Assembly (NCBI GenBank): GCA_002382605.1 | Contig: DFYG01000018.1 | Location: 27,051-39,644 of the forward strand | Direction: 5' to 3' | Origin: Synergistaceae bacterium UBA4088 | GTDB lineage: Bacteria > Synergistota > Synergistia > Synergistales > Thermovirgaceae | DNA length: 12,594 bases | Shown here: piece after piece, positions 7,075 to 12,594 of the stretch | How the letters are laid out: every line of letters begins with the position of its first letter | Position numbering within the stretch: the first letter of the stretch is position 1 | Position numbers and translations under genes: made by a program | The notes under the pieces: model-generated | What the model was told of the DNA's origin: nothing | What the model saw: only the letters and a program-made list of their open reading frames with translations | The model's database searches: none

Positions 7075-7903
7075 TTTTATTGCCTCCACCTGAAAACATT
7101 GATCCCAACCTTTCCCTGACCCCCTCGAGTGTCGCAACCGATTCGGGAGCTTCCGAAAAGAAGTGCATCACGAGCTTTCTTATCTGGCCTTCCTTGAGTC
7201 CACGTGAAAGATGTCCGTTGATGGTCAGGGCTATCTCTCCGCGCTCTTCAGAAACAACGAGAGACATGGCATCGGACACCTCCGTTATTCCCAGGGCTGC
7301 ACGGTGTCTCGTCCCCATCCATCTTGAAAGATTGCTGTTCTCAGTCAATGGGAGATAGCAGGCTGCGGCGATAATTTTCTGTCTGTCCATGATCACCGCT
7401 CCGTCGTGGAGAGGATTGGCCGGCCAGAAGATGGAAACAATGAGGTCCTGGGAGATATCGCCCCCTATCTGAACAGCTGAACGCCAAATGTCCTTCAGGC
7501 CGGTATTTCTCTGGAATACCAGGATCGCCCCTATCTTTTTGTTCTGGAGGAACAGAAGCGCCCTTGTGATCTCATCCGTCAGCTGGGCTGCCCTCTCTTC
7601 CGCCTGGCGGCGACGCCATATATTTCCTCTTCCCAGCTCCTCAAGCATTCTTCTTATTTCGGGCTGAAAAACTATCGGTATGGCTATTATAAAAACACCC
7701 AGCATCCTTCCCAGTATCCACGAAAGGGCCTCAAGCTGCATGAGGCGGGCAATGGCAAAGAGGAGGCCGATAACCAGGAGACCTTTCACAAGCTGCATGG
7801 CGCGGGTATCTACAAGCAGCAACAGCAGCCTGTAGACGATAAAGGCTATTACCGCAATATCAACAAAATCCTGCCAGTGGATGGATCCGACGATCCCGGT
7901 CAA
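7058..7903 (-). CDS. cdaA: Membrane diadenylate cyclase (c-di-AMP synthase)
   Basis: CdaA condenses two ATP into cyclic di-AMP, a second messenger for potassium, osmotic and cell-wall homeostasis. The 281-residue length is normal. Three transmembrane helices lie at about 11-31, 38-55 and 62-79, followed by a charged linker (82-115) that is probably coiled-coil, then the DAC domain. The two catalytic signatures are intact: DGA at 167-169 in NPLHDGAVI, and RHR at 199-201 in GTRHRAALG. The start codon is TTG, supported by GGAG 7 nt upstream and by the lack of a better start before the first helix. It follows the racemase gene by 19 nt and overlaps cdaR, giving the conserved cdaA-cdaR-glmM order that links c-di-AMP to wall-precursor synthesis. 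Confidence 0.96.
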   Translation of the reverse strand: MTGIVGSIHWQDFVDIAVIAFIVYRLLLLLVDTRAMQLVKGLLVIGLLFAIARLMQLEALSWILGRMLGVFIIAIPIVFQPEIRRMLEELGRGNIWRRRQAEERAAQLTDEITRALLFLQNKKIGAILVFQRNTGLKDIWRSAVQIGGDISQDLIVSIFWPANPLHDGAVIMDRQKIIAAACYLPLTENSNLSRWMGTRHRAALGITEVSDAMSLVVSEERGEIALTINGHLSRGLKEGQIRKLVMHFFSEAPESVATLEGVRERLGSMFSGGGNKNDEID

Positions 7904-7922
7904 TCTATCACTCCACGTGTTT

Positions 7923-8996
7923 TCAGGATGCGATTATTCTCGCCCTGACATATGGTGATGTCGTTGCCGCAAGAGTCGCTCCGTAGTCAGGGGAAAAGGA
8001 GATGACATCACCGGGTCTGATGGGGCCAGCGAACTCCTCGGCGTCGAGGGTCAGATGGTCGCTCGATGCGCCGATCATGGAGAGCCCCTTTTCAAGTGGC
8101 TCAAGACCCTCGGGCCTTGTATCCTGCCTTCCGATCGCCAGAATGACGCGCCTTCTGACCCCCCTGTCCTCAAAGACAGGCTTGTTGCCGAAGGCATCCG
8201 ACCCTGTCTCGCCTATTGGCAGGGATGGTTTGCTCCTGACTTCCACGACCTCGGCGGAGATCCTTATCGCGTCCTGTGCGAGATACGGGATGGACCTCCC
8301 TCCTGAAATGTCGGTGCCCAGCAGTATGGCCTCACCGATCCTGAGCTGAGTGACACCCCGCGGCATGCTGCCGTCCTCGACAAGAGGCAGCGAGGACGTG
8401 GCCCCCCCTGACACCACCTCTAAAGGATACCCCAGAAATGACTCAAACTCACGCGCAATCGATACCAGGACCGAAAGATTCGTTACGGTAGGGAGGACGC
8501 CGGAGAGACAACCAAGGTTGCTCCCGACCCCCAGGCACCTTAAACGGCGGCACTTTGCAATGGCATCTGCCATGACGTAGACCTCGTCGGGCCAGATACC
8601 CTCCCTGAGGTCGCCAAGGTCGACCATTACAATTATCCCGATCTCACTGTCATTTTCTTTGCAGGCCTGTTCAAGCATCAGAACCGATTCGGGCATGGAA
8701 ATAAGACAAACATCGGCCATGGCCGCCAATTCCTTCATTTCTCCCGGCATCGGGATCCTGAGAAGCATCATCGGTTCACGAATTCCGAATAGGCGCATCT
8801 TGCGAATGTTGTCCATACGGCTGTCAGCAAGTCCCGCACAGCCGCCATCAAGCATGGCCCTTGCAACTGGCGGGTTGGCACTGACTCCCTTTGTGACTCC
8901 CCACACACGGATGCCCATCGCCGAACACAGGACCGCTACTTTTTCCGCGTTTTCAGCGATCACACTGGTGCGAATTACTATCTCGGGATATCTCAA
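7923..8996 (-). CDS. orr: PLP-dependent ornithine/alanine racemase family enzyme
   Basis: This 357-residue protein belongs to the fold-III alanine racemase family and most resembles the ornithine racemase (Orr) group of amino-acid-fermenting clostridia, by my recall of that family. The expected PLP lysine is Lys36 in VWGVTKGV. Other Orr-like segments are ADSRMDNI (57-64), MVDLGDLREG (124-133), the phosphate-binding SGGATSS (196-202), RIGEA (219-223), DAFGNKPVFEDRG near 267-279, IGRQD (288-292) and PDYGATLAATTSPYV near the end. Orr interconverts L- and D-ornithine for the oxidative ornithine pathway; substrate here is not proven, and other D-amino acids remain possible. The start is TTG with GAGGAA 6 nt upstream; a nearby ATG (9019-9021) is in another frame. 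It lies 36 nt after nfo and 19 nt before cdaA, an unusual place for a catabolic racemase. Confidence 0.82.
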   Translation of the reverse strand: MRYPEIVIRTSVIAENAEKVAVLCSAMGIRVWGVTKGVSANPPVARAMLDGGCAGLADSRMDNIRKMRLFGIREPMMLLRIPMPGEMKELAAMADVCLISMPESVLMLEQACKENDSEIGIIVMVDLGDLREGIWPDEVYVMADAIAKCRRLRCLGVGSNLGCLSGVLPTVTNLSVLVSIAREFESFLGYPLEVVSGGATSSLPLVEDGSMPRGVTQLRIGEAILLGTDISGGRSIPYLAQDAIRISAEVVEVRSKPSLPIGETGSDAFGNKPVFEDRGVRRRVILAIGRQDTRPEGLEPLEKGLSMIGASSDHLTLDAEEFAGPIRPGDVISFSPDYGATLAATTSPYVRARIIAS

Positions 8997-9032
8997 ACCG
9001 GCTTCCTCGCTTCCCTGGCATGATATTGAGCT

Positions 9033-9875
9033 TTAAAATCCTCTCAACTTCCTTAGAAGTGCAAGATTTCCTTCGTCGCCGGAACCCTCCTTGGGAGTTT
9101 CCAAAAGACATGGGGTGTCTCCCCATCTTGGATCGGAGACGATGCACGAAAAGAACTCAACTCCGATCTGCCCCTCGCCAATATGCTGGTGGCGATCGAG
9201 ATGACTGCCCATATCCTTTTTAGAGTCGTTGAGGTGCCAGCACCCAACGCGGTCTATCCCGAAAAGCCGTTCAACTGAACGGACGATCCGTTCATAAGAG
9301 ACACGACCACGGAGTTCGTACCCACCGGCGAAAAGATGGCAGGTATCCAGGCATACACCGAGCCGGGAGTTGTCATCCAGGCTCTCGATTATCCAGGCAA
9401 GTTCTTCAAGGCTTGATCCAAGGGTATTTCCCTGCCCCGACATAGTTTCCAGAAGGATCCTGGTCCTCGAGGATCCTGTCTTATCAATGACCTGTTTAAG
9501 GCCTTCCGCCACAAGAGCCCTTCCCGGTCCGATCCCCTCTCCAAGGTGGGAACCGGGATGCAGGACCAGCTCGTCTATTCCCAGCTGTTCGCAACGGCGG
9601 ATCTCATCCGCAAGAGCCGCAAGACTCCTGGTTCTTGTCTCGCCTTCAGAGGCAAGGTTCAGGAGGTATGACGAGTGTGCAACTATCTTTGATATCCGGC
9701 TCTGTCTCCAGGCATTCATGAACCTTTCACATGCCGAGTCGGAGAGGGGAGCCGCCAGCCACTGGAGCTGGTTTTTCGTGAAGATCTGGATCGATTCACA
9801 CCCCAGGGAGTCTCCTCTTTCCGGAGCCAGCCATACTCCGCCGGCAACCGAAACATGGGTCCCTATCAAAGACAT
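9033..9875 (-). CDS. nfo: Endonuclease IV (AP endonuclease)
   Basis: Nfo cleaves the backbone 5' of abasic sites in base-excision repair, using a three-zinc centre in a TIM barrel. The 280-residue length matches the family, and essentially every metal ligand of the E. coli enzyme has a counterpart: His67 (AHSSYLLN), His106 (LHPGSH), Glu143 (LLETMSGQG), Asp177 and His180 (CLDTCHLFAGGY), His214 (WHLNDSK), Asp227 and His229 (DRHQHIGEG) and Glu259 (LLETPKE). The ATG overlaps the end of the Nudix gene by 10 nt and has GGGAG about 7 nt upstream. Repair and nucleotide-sanitation genes side by side make sense, but nothing ties them mechanistically to the c-di-AMP genes downstream. Confidence 0.95.
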   Translation of the reverse strand: MSLIGTHVSVAGGVWLAPERGDSLGCESIQIFTKNQLQWLAAPLSDSACERFMNAWRQSRISKIVAHSSYLLNLASEGETRTRSLAALADEIRRCEQLGIDELVLHPGSHLGEGIGPGRALVAEGLKQVIDKTGSSRTRILLETMSGQGNTLGSSLEELAWIIESLDDNSRLGVCLDTCHLFAGGYELRGRVSYERIVRSVERLFGIDRVGCWHLNDSKKDMGSHLDRHQHIGEGQIGVEFFSCIVSDPRWGDTPCLLETPKEGSGDEGNLALLRKLRGF

Positions 9876-10492
9876 TCAGGACTCCCGGATCCTTCTTCCA
9901 GCTTCTGGATCAGCCTCCAGAGTATCCAGGCTGTGGCTCCCCATATCCGGACATCTCCATCGACCAGGAAAACGGGGTATTGGAAAGAATCTCCACCCCG
10001 CACAAAATTCTCCATCCGCGGGTTAACGGCAATTTCCCTGAATGGCACTTCGATCAAACGTTTGACCTCGACCGGGTCCGGGACCAGATCCGATATTGAT
10101 ATTTCTCTGTCTATAAAACCCGCGACCGGATAAAGGAGAAAATCGCTGGAATATGCGCGCTCTTCCTGGAGAGCACCAAGGATCTCGACACTGTCCGATG
10201 ATATGCCGGTCTCCTCTTCGAACTCGCGAAGAGCGGTCTCCTCCGGCCCCAGGTCTCCCTCTTCGCGGACCCCACCCGGGAAAGCTATCTGCCCAGGGTG
10301 GCGGCGAAGAGAAAAAGATCTTTCTACGAAGAGAAGGAAAAGGTCATCCCTCCTGGTAAAAAAAGGCACAAGTACTGCGCTTTGCCTTTCAGAGGGACCC
10401 GGCACATCCCTCCACGTTCTTCTGCTTGCGCCGCAGTGAATTTTTGACAGTATTTCCAGTGGCGCCGACCGCCAGTCATTCAAAATTTTCAT
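9866..10492 (-). CDS. Nudix hydrolase, CoA pyrophosphatase type
   Basis: This Nudix-fold hydrolase carries both signatures of the NudL/YeaB CoA pyrophosphatase group. RSFSLRRHPGQIAFPGG at 58-74 fits the UPF0035 pattern RS-x3-R-x3-G-x3-FPGG. It runs directly into a Nudix box ending REFEEETGI (89-97), whose Glu residues bind the metal. The family cleaves CoA or related diphosphates into 4'-phosphopantetheine and 3',5'-ADP; the substrate here is inferred from motif only. At 208 residues it is near the usual length. The start is uncertain: the ATG at 10492 gives a family-like N-terminus and a 17-nt overlap with pyk but has no clear Shine-Dalgarno. A GTG at 10516 has GGGGAG 9 nt upstream and would add 8 residues, and the frame is open to a TTG at 10543. 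Confidence 0.85.
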   Translation of the reverse strand: MKILNDWRSAPLEILSKIHCGASRRTWRDVPGPSERQSAVLVPFFTRRDDLFLLFVERSFSLRRHPGQIAFPGGVREEGDLGPEETALREFEEETGISSDSVEILGALQEERAYSSDFLLYPVAGFIDREISISDLVPDPVEVKRLIEVPFREIAVNPRMENFVRGGDSFQYPVFLVDGDVRIWGATAWILWRLIQKLEEGSGSPECL

Positions 10493-12248
10493 CGGAGTGA
10501 AGTCTGACAATGCCACGGTAGACAACTCCCCGTGTTCCGTCAACAGTGACGGTCATACCTTCATCAAGTACGGAAAGGGCTCCGGCGGCACTTACTATGC
10601 AGGGTATCTGGAGTTCCAGAGCGACTATGGCTGCGTGGCTTGTAAGCCCACCCTCCTCACATATCACCGCGGCTGCCTTTCTCATGGCGGGGACATACTC
10701 TCTTTCCGTCTGTTTAGTTACCAGTATCGCCCCTTCTGTCATCTTTTCGGCTGCTTCCGCGGCAGAAAACGCTTTGACCACAACACCCGATGCGTCCCGT
10801 TTCAAAAGGGAAAGACCCTTAAGGATCGTTTTTGCCACCGTTAGAACCTGGATCGAGTTGGTCGTCCCCGCACTGCCGATCGGCGATCCCGCAGTTGCAA
10901 CGACCATGTCACCCTCACAGAGAAGAGATTCTTTTTGAGCTATCTCTACGGCAGACGCCAGTGCCCACTCAAGGTTTTTCTCCATCGGGACAAAAAGCGG
11001 ATGGATCCCCCATACCAGGGTCATGTATCTGAGCGTGTCCTCAAGAGGGGTGGCACCGATTATCTGCGCTTTGGGCCTGTACTTGCTTATCATTTGCGCT
11101 GTTCCCCCGCTCTGTGTAAGGGAGAGCACCGCATGAGCGCGCATCTGGTCGGAAATGGTCGCCGCGGCATTGCTCACGGCATCCGGAATGCTGATACTGG
11201 ACGTCTGGGGAGACAACTTCCTGCACCAGGGGAAATCCCCCTCCTCGGTCATTCGTATGATCCTGGACATAGTTTCGACCGCCAGTAAGGGGTGTGCCCC
11301 GCTTGCCGTCTCCCCCGAAAGCATCAGAGCGTCAGCCCCGTCGAAGACGGCATTGGCGACATCGCTAGCTTCGGCCCTGGTCGCACGGACATTCCGTATC
11401 ATTGAATCCAGCATCTGAGTGGCAACGATGACCGGTTTACCGTGAGATCTGCAGAGATCAACTATCCTCTTCTGAGTGACAGGAACTTCCTCAAGGGGTA
11501 TTTCCACTCCCAGATCCCCCCTGGCCACCATCATTCCATCCACCACTTCGATGATCTCATCCAGATTGTCAACCGACTCACGGGTCTCGATCTTTGCGAT
11601 TATCCTGAGATTTCCTCCAAGATCCTCAAGCACGCGCCGCGCGTCCATTATGTCAGCCCTGTTCCTGACAAAGGAGAGAGCTATGAAATCCATCCTTTTC
11701 TCCAGGGCCCACCGGATATCATCGATATCTTTCGCTGTCAGGACCGGAAGCGAAGTTCTTACCCCCGGTACTGAAATACCCTTGTTCTCTCCAAGTTCCC
11801 CCCCGACGACCACCTTACACTTGATCTCTTTTCCCGATACACTCTCGACAGTAAGGTGGAGAGTACCGTCATCTATGTAGATGGATTGCCCGGGGCAGAT
11901 CTCGGTCGCAAGGGGGGCATGGGTCACGCCCACTCTCGCGGAGTCACCTGCCCCGAGATCTTCGGTAGTCAGGGTCAGGTACATACCGCTTTCCAGCAAT
12001 ACGGGAGAATGCCCCTTCAGCCCCCTGGTCCTGATCTCCGGTCCCTTGGTGTCTATCATAGTGCCGAAGGGTCGTTTCAGCTCGGACTCAAGCCGCCGGA
12101 TATTATCAAGATGAAGACCATGAGAAGAATGGTCTCCGTGGCTAAAGTTCAGGCGGGCAACATCCATGCCCGCCTGAGCCATTCTCTTTAAAACATCGTA
12201 ATCCGCGCAGGCCGGCCCTACTGTACATACTATCTTAGCCCGTTTCAT
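10476..12248 (-). CDS. pyk: Pyruvate kinase with C-terminal PEP-utiliser-like domain
   Basis: Pyk transfers phosphate from PEP to ADP, giving pyruvate and ATP in the last step of glycolysis. The 590-residue protein starts KIVCTVGPA and [10 protein letters not shown]. It carries [10 protein letters not shown] (65-74), the catalytic lysine region IAKIE (217-221), [12 protein letters not shown] (240-251), ATQML (276-280) and an intact [12 protein letters not shown] region (306-317). After the usual allosteric C-domain there is an extra domain of about 100 residues with [11 protein letters not shown] (533-543), which resembles the phosphohistidine domain of PEP-utilising enzymes. That extension is typical of Bacillus-type Pyk and absent from E. 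coli enzymes. The ATG at 12248 has GGGAGGTC 6 nt upstream; an upstream in-frame TTG (12269) has no support. It overlaps mtrB by 14 nt. Confidence 0.97.
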   Translation of the reverse strand: MKRAKIVCTVGPACADYDVLKRMAQAGMDVARLNFSHGDHSSHGLHLDNIRRLESELKRPFGTMIDTKGPEIRTRGLKGHSPVLLESGMYLTLTTEDLGAGDSARVGVTHAPLATEICPGQSIYIDDGTLHLTVESVSGKEIKCKVVVGGELGENKGISVPGVRTSLPVLTAKDIDDIRWALEKRMDFIALSFVRNRADIMDARRVLEDLGGNLRIIAKIETRESVDNLDEIIEVVDGMMVARGDLGVEIPLEEVPVTQKRIVDLCRSHGKPVIVATQMLDSMIRNVRATRAEASDVANAVFDGADALMLSGETASGAHPLLAVETMSRIIRMTEEGDFPWCRKLSPQTSSISIPDAVSNAAATISDQMRAHAVLSLTQSGGTAQMISKYRPKAQIIGATPLEDTLRYMTLVWGIHPLFVPMEKNLEWALASAVEIAQKESLLCEGDMVVATAGSPIGSAGTTNSIQVLTVAKTILKGLSLLKRDASGVVVKAFSAAEAAEKMTEGAILVTKQTEREYVPAMRKAAAVICEEGGLTSHAAIVALELQIPCIVSAAGALSVLDEGMTVTVDGTRGVVYRGIVRLHSDENFE

Positions 12249-12495
12249 TTTCTGACCTCCCGCTTTCAAGAGTTCCGTGAGCGGTCAGGATGGTCGCCCT
12301 TCCCCGGATCTTCATGGCCGAGGTAAATTCCGTGAACTGGGCTATCCATACTTCACCTGCATCCAGTTTTTCTGAATGCGCGAACCTGGTCTCATGCCCT
12401 CTGGTGAGACCGATCACGGAAACGCCGTTCTCATGAGCCTTTACCACAATAAAATCAGAAAGCACAGAGCGATCGGTTCGATCCTCTTCATTCAT
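12235..12495 (-). CDS. mtrB: Trp RNA-binding attenuation protein (TRAP)
   Basis: TRAP forms an 11-subunit ring that, when loaded with tryptophan, wraps RNA with repeated GAG/UAG triplets and so attenuates trp gene expression or blocks translation. The 86-residue product aligns from end to end with Bacillus TRAP after a 6-residue N-terminal offset. [28 protein letters not shown] and [15 protein letters not shown] all match family positions. The RNA-binding trio (Lys37, Lys56, Arg58 in Bacillus) is present as Lys43, Lys62 and Arg64. Tryptophan-pocket positions Thr31, Gln53, Thr55 and Ser59 are also kept. It is the first gene of the minus unit, with a run of seven G plus A (12502-12508) as Shine-Dalgarno 6 nt before the ATG, and its end overlaps pyk. 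I see no trp, folate or anti-TRAP gene in the window. Confidence 0.93.
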   Translation of the reverse strand: MNEEDRTDRSVLSDFIVVKAHENGVSVIGLTRGHETRFAHSEKLDAGEVWIAQFTEFTSAMKIRGRATILTAHGTLESGRSENETG

Positions 12496-12542
12496 GGTTT
12501 TCCCCCCCGGGGACGCATCTTCTGAAAATGAATCACTTATTA

Positions 12543-12551
12543 TTTATACCA
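12543..12551 (-). promoter_or_regulatory. Candidate extended -10 promoter for the mtrB-pyk unit
   Basis: On the minus strand TGGTATAAA reads as an extended -10 element (TGn plus TATAAA, hexamer at 12543-12548). With a 17-nt spacer the -35 position would be TTCCGG, which is a weak match, so the extended -10 would have to carry the promoter. Transcription would start near 12536 and leave a leader of only about 40 nt before mtrB, too short for an attenuator. The AT-rich tract here stands out from the GC-rich DNA around it. Confidence 0.4.
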
Positions 12552-12565
12552 CTTCAACCCCGCCT

Positions 12566-12589
12566 CCGGAAATCTCAAAAACTTTCCGG
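12566..12589. repeat. Inverted repeat at the mtrB promoter, possible operator
   Basis: CCGGAAA (12566-12572) and TTTCCGG (12583-12589) form a perfect 7-nt inverted repeat with a 10-nt AT-rich centre. The half-site nearer mtrB falls exactly on the weak -35 position of the candidate promoter. This is the geometry of an operator for a dimeric regulator, though the repeat could also be the stem of a terminator for an upstream gene outside the window; no T-run follows it on either strand. Chance cannot be excluded for 7 bp. Confidence 0.35.
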
Positions 12590-12594
12590 GCCAG

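Larger units (their letters stand above)
1486..12551 (-). other. Predicted polycistronic unit mtrB-pyk-nudix-nfo-orr-cdaA-cdaR-glmM-galU-glmS
   Basis: Ten genes lie on one strand with overlaps at mtrB/pyk, pyk/nudix, nudix/nfo, cdaA/cdaR and glmM/galU, and gaps of 36 nt (nfo-orr), 19 nt (orr-cdaA), 33 nt (cdaR-glmM) and 193 nt (galU-glmS, mostly ribozyme). No gap is large enough to show an obvious internal promoter, and no T-tailed hairpin interrupts the series. Read as one transcript it joins glycolytic exit, repair, c-di-AMP control and amino-sugar synthesis. Internal promoters inside genes cannot be excluded from sequence alone. Confidence 0.6.

Noticed and set aside
8953..9147. 64-codon minus-strand frame spanning the nfo-orr junction
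   Set aside because: It overlaps both real genes in another frame, and its product is rich in Arg and Lys without any domain.
9370..10026. 218-codon plus-strand frame opposite nfo and the Nudix gene
   Set aside because: Low-complexity product with no motif, antisense to genes whose catalytic residues are intact.
12501..12512. C7G4 palindromic tract before mtrB as a regulatory hairpin
   Set aside because: The complementary halves are adjacent with no room for a loop, so no local hairpin can form. On the minus strand the G-run is better explained as the ribosome-binding site.
12496..12542. TRAP-binding triplet array in the mtrB leader, for autoregulation
   Set aside because: Only a few scattered AAG/CAG triplets are present on the minus strand, not a run of evenly spaced GAG/UAG. 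I also saw no such array when reading the rest of the window by eye, though that was not exhaustive.

Overview
The window is almost entirely coding and consists of two converging transcription units. A short plus-strand unit (about 1-1459) holds the end of an unidentified Cys-rich gene, a small three-helix membrane protein and a secreted protein of unknown function. A long minus-strand unit (start codon at 12495, end at 1486) reads, in transcription order: mtrB (TRAP), pyk, a CoA-type Nudix hydrolase, nfo, an ornithine/alanine racemase (orr), cdaA, cdaR, glmM, galU, a glmS ribozyme and glmS. Genes in the minus unit overlap by 3-17 nt or are 19-36 nt apart. The exception is the 193-nt galU-glmS gap, which is filled largely by the ribozyme. 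The units meet at a GC-rich inverted repeat at 1444-1470.

The organism looks like an anaerobic bacterium with a Firmicutes-like regulatory toolkit: TRAP, a glmS ribozyme, CdaA/CdaR/GlmM, and a pyruvate kinase carrying the C-terminal PEP-utiliser domain. The moderate GC content, the ornithine-racemase-type enzyme typical of amino-acid fermenters and the overall gene content make me favour Synergistota or a deep Firmicutes lineage. This is inference only, because no rRNA or other taxonomic marker is present.

Functionally, GlmS (fructose-6-P to GlcN-6-P), GlmM (GlcN-6-P to GlcN-1-P) and GalU (UDP-glucose) supply sugar nucleotides and cell-wall precursors. CdaA makes c-di-AMP and CdaR regulates it; in Firmicutes GlmM also binds and restrains CdaA. 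The promoter-proximal half pairs glycolytic exit (Pyk, which consumes PEP) with a tryptophan-sensing RNA-binding protein, plus repair and housekeeping enzymes (Nfo, Nudix).

The two points of most interest are both RNA-level controls. One is a TRAP homologue with its RNA-binding Lys/Lys/Arg set intact, leading a pyruvate kinase operon rather than sitting near folate or trp genes. The other is a glmS self-cleaving ribozyme inside a polycistron, with its predicted cut only 12 nt after the galU stop codon. I saw no CRISPR array, mobile element, tRNA or rRNA. I did not find a wholly new defence-like system.
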